Under the pieces are notes generated by a model that had not been told where the DNA came from, did not search any database, and saw only the letters and a program-made list of their open reading frames with translations. From Atrichornis clamosus (lineage: Eukaryota > Chordata > Aves > Passeriformes > Menuridae), in assembly GCA_013400975.1 (NCBI GenBank), contig WBMZ01011906.1, positions 55,698 through 119,697 of the forward strand: a DNA stretch of 64,000 bases, read 5' to 3'. Positions 60,501 through 64,000 of the stretch are shown piece after piece. Position 1 is the first letter of the stretch. Every line of letters starts with the position of its first letter. A program made the position numbers and the translations under genes.

Positions 60501-63500
60501 TGAACATATTGTTTTACAGCACTAAGGACAGCCTTTCAGCCCTTACCACCAGCCCTTTGTAAGTGCATGGGGTGGTGTCTCGACTGCGTGTTACCTGTGC
60601 ACTTACACTGGTGTGGTGACTACTTGTGGACACCTGAAACCATCTCACTTACTCTGGAGGTAGGATTTCAGTTCAGACAAGCTGGTTCCGCTGGGGGACA
60701 GGACGAGTCCTGCTTTTTACTCTTTTGTTAGCAAGCTCACAGCTTCAGAGTGACAACATAAACGAGTGCTGGCAGTCACTCAGAATTTCCCAGCATTTCC
60801 AGAGTGTCCAGAAGAGCAGTCAAGTTCTCTCACAGTTAAGTGAGAAGGAATGATGCTGTTGCAGATGTGGATTTAATAAAGCAATAGAGGAATCCTGCCG
60901 TATCTCCACATTGGCCTTCACCACCTCATTCCCTGCTATAGTCCAGGGAACTGGTGCTATTAGTGTAGCACTGCAGCTTCGCTCAGAGCCGTCAGTCTCA
61001 GGCACCTGGGAAGAAGCTGTGGCTGTCTCTGTGAGCCAAGGAAGGTACAGCTGTGCCTGCACTGCTGGTGCACGTTGCTGTGTGTGCCTGTCCAGGGGGG
61101 CTGCCTACCTTGTGTGCCTCTAGGGCAGTGTGTTCTTGCCACGCAGACCAGTATGTCCAGGATGTGCACCTCCAGTGCATGACCCTACACAGAAGAGAGA
61201 AGCCTTCATCTGTCAACTTCATGTAGAGCCCCCATCCATCCCAATACTGCAGTAACATATAAAGCATTGTGTTCCCATGAGTGCTAGGGCCTTACATGCC
61301 ACACAGTGAGTCACATACAGCTTTAAATACACCCACTCACACCTAGGCTGGACTGACTGAGATTGTCTGTACCCAGACACCTGACACCCTCATTAAATCT
61401 GAAGTGAACACAGACTCCTTGTTATATAACATAATACCAAAGTAAAACATTGTTTTTCCTGAAAAGGCAAGAAACCCCAAATGGAACTTGCATTCCGTAC
61501 TGGTTTTGGTACATGACTAGAGATCCCCTAGGAAAAAGATTTCTAAGGGCAACATTATTTGTTAATCTTTTCTTGACTTGTGCTTGACATTTGACATTAT
61601 GGAGAATTCTTTAATTTAATGTTTTGCTTAGCTTATTTCACTGTAGTACCAGCACAAGGGAGCACTCCCTTCTGCAACTTAAAATGGGGCATATACTACA
61701 CTCTTCTGCCATTCCATCTTGACAAACACTAGACATCTGCTTCTGAAGGAACTGAGAACAGAAATAGAATTTCTGTTTTCCACCACATTGCATTTCTAAT
61801 TGCTGATTGCAGATGATTTTTACTAAAATAAAAACTTCTTAAAATTAGGTTTGCTATATCTGAGTGTTCCTCAAATCAGATTATAGAATTATAGACTACA
61901 GAAATAAAAGAGAAATTCAAAGACCTTGATAAAATCAAGGTTTTTCTGTACAGACTCACAGTACTAAATTTTAAGTGAACCACTTGATACTACGAAAGAT
62001 AATATACTATTCTCTAATAGTTAGAATTTATATAAAATATCTTTAAATTTACAAATATTTTGTATCTGGTATTTCAGAATATATGACTACAGCAGACAGG
62101 TCAGGTTAAACATTTTTTCAGTTTCACTTTGAGTGCTTCATGTTCCCCTGAACTGCCAGAAGATATCGTATACCTGAACATCTGATGACAGCACTGGGAC
62201 CCACGTGAACGCAGAGGTTGAAAAACTGTACCAGACTTTGCATTCAAGGAACTAGCTGGATACCAAAAGTACATGCTGAACTAGATCAGCACATGCAGTC
62301 TTTTAACAATAGCATATGCACACCTCCTAGTTCTGTCAGTACTTTGCTTGTCAGTACCCTGTAGAAGAGATCACAGCAAAAGACTTCCTCTTTTGACTCA
62401 TTCCATTTTTCTTTAATAGCTCGTCTCACTTCAGTGATTGCTACAGTGTTTCACTGAATATTTCAAATGGTGCCATTTTCATTAGTTCAATATTTTTTCT
62501 TGATGTTACTGGTTTCTAAGGGGGCAAGGTCCATAATTTTGTGAAGTCCAATGATCACATTTATATTTTGATCAAAAAATTAAGAGTGATTTATTCAAGG
62601 CCTGCAATTTTTATTTCTGTTTTGAAGTCTTTGATGAGCAAACACCTGTATGCATCAATCTGGGGCCATCTGAAAATGAAGAGGAAGCTATGTGTCTGAG
62701 TATGTAGATGTAGTATGTAAAACTAGACTGACATCAGTAACAATGGCAAGTTTGGGCCCTTAGAAATAGCAATTAACAGCAGTAGTATATCCATAGTTTA
62801 ATGGCTTTAACTGATTTTGTCATTTTCCAAGTAAAAGGTGAGAACAGTCAAATAAACAGATGTACAATTCATACTAGGGGATAGTAGTTAAGCAAAGAAA
62901 TTATATAGAGACTTGCAAACGTATCTTACAATGCAACAGTATATACTGTGGGAAAGGAAAAGAGATCTCAGAATCTTTAGATTTAAAACTGTTGAACAGC
63001 TGTCAAATCTATGATCATTTTGCCTGCAGTATGCCAGTGCTGCAGCCCTTGCCTAACTGTATGAGTGAATTTCCTGAGAGAAATCAGTTTATGATAGTGT
63101 GAAGAATCATCTAGAAAAACCTACACAACTCATCTTTTCATAATCAAGAGCTCCATAAAAGACCAGTTCCCAAGTTACCCTTCAAGTGACTTAAAAGTTA
63201 TAGTAAAATGGATTGTATAAAGGTGTGGCATTTGTAATCAACATAGATAATTTCATGAAGTTGTCTGTAAGAACACATTAAATAGTTCACAAAGCACAAT
63301 AAAACTCACCATGTATATATCTGATGTAGTCTGGAATGGCTGATGGTATTCCTCCTCTCCGATTTACGTTTGACTTAAAGCCTCATGCTGTGGTTGTCCA
63401 ACAGCTGAATTCAGGGACAAGAGGTGAAAGACAACTGGAATCATTGACTTCTTCAGCCCTCCTACAGCAATTGTCATTCATAATTCAGAGCCCTCAGCAC

Positions 63501-63736
63501 AGTACCGTAAGGGGATTTATCATGTTGTTATCTTCAGTGAGTGTTACTTTGAAGGTAGTGGCTGGAAGGACTTTTACTGAATAAAAAATCCTTGAACTTG
63601 ACTCGCCCAAACCTTGTTTAAGCTCTGTCAGCTGTGACCATAATATAGCAGCCTAGTTAAGAGTTAGAATAATCTTCCTTCAGTTCCTAAATCCAGGCAG
63701 AGATATTATTAAAACAGGTATTTGAAAAACACTATC
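54506..63736. other. Gene-poor AT-rich sequence
   Basis: Apart from the old LINE remnant near 57.9 kb and a run of nine G (57373-57381), nothing is recognised. A hydrophobic 117-codon frame at 58252-58605 has no supporting features. Confidence 0.5.
57820..58020 (+). mobile_element. Ancient CR1/L3-type LINE remnant
   Basis: The order of AAAGCAATGGATGGTGTGGA, 'aaggttaacaagaag' and CACAATACAAGAATTAGGAG resembles the deep-branching L3/CR1 3' region found across amniotes. It is highly diverged, and the call is from memory of the consensus. Confidence 0.4.
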
Positions 63737-64000
63737 GTGGGTTGATGCTGGCTGGTTGCCAGGCACCCAACAAAAGCTGCTCACTCACTCCTCCCACAAC
63801 TGGACAGAGGGGAGAAAATTTAACAAAGGGTTCATGAGCTGAGGTAAGGACCAGGAGAGTTCACTCATCAAATACCATCACAGGCAAAACAGGCTCAACT
63901 TAAAGATATGAAAGTGAATTTATTGCACTAACAGAATCAGAGCAGGATAATGAGACGTAAAATAAGCTGTTAGAAACACCTTCTGCCCCCCACTCCCTCC
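63737..64000. mobile_element. LTR-type avian repeat, cut by the window edge
   Basis: The stretch contains GTGGGTTGATGCTGGCTGGT, 'ggttgccaggcaccc', 'actggacagaggggagaaaa' and 'ggcaaaacaggctcaactt'. I recognise it as a high-copy repeat of neoavian genomes, probably an endogenous-retrovirus (ERVL-like) LTR. No coding part is present. The family, strand and right boundary cannot be settled here. Confidence 0.6.

Noticed and set aside
48153..63700. ANO10 first coding exon
   Set aside because: No plus-strand frame resembles the ANO10 N-terminus. It is presumably beyond the window if synteny holds.

Overview
This is a vertebrate, almost certainly avian, nuclear DNA window. The evidence is a spliced gene with consensus GT-AG introns, a CpG-island promoter, and at least seven fragments of chicken-repeat-1 (CR1) LINEs carrying the typical tail of ATTCTATG-like repeats. 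At the right edge is a repeat that I recall as high-copy in neoavian birds, which points to Neoaves rather than a galliform. That clade inference rests on memory, not on a search.

The only complete protein-coding gene I can support is ABHD5 (CGI-58), on the minus strand. Its seven coding exons lie at 47507-47535, 33584-33669, 32926-33298, 29315-29469, 25003-25114, 24288-24474 and 22232-22321. They join in frame to 343 codons plus a stop. The product is the catalytically dead alpha/beta-hydrolase-fold coactivator of the lipid-droplet lipases ATGL/PNPLA2 and PNPLA1. The start codon sits inside a TATA-less CpG island (about 47.1-47.96 kb). In mammals this promoter region is shared head to head with ANO10. 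No ANO10 coding exon is visible in the 16 kb to the right, which could be its first intron.

Layout: 1-20.1 kb is intergenic sequence downstream of ABHD5, relatively GC-rich up to about 18.6 kb, with two CR1 pieces and several unexplained signals. These are a TATA-box promoter-like block at 2.26 kb, a polypyrimidine tract plus AG at 11.2 kb, and exon-like open segments at 18.04-18.48 kb on the minus strand. 20.1-22.2 kb is the probable AT-rich ABHD5 3' UTR. 22.2-47.5 kb holds the exons and introns of ABHD5, with CR1 insertions in introns 3, 4 and 6. 47.1-48.2 kb is the CpG island and a flanking alternating purine-pyrimidine tract. 48.2-63.7 kb is gene-poor, with palindromes and old CR1-like pieces. 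63.74-64 kb is an LTR-like repeat cut by the window edge.

I found no RNA gene, CRISPR array or clearly new system. The most useful leads are the exon-like minus-strand segments near 18.3 kb and the nested palindrome cluster near 48.9 kb.
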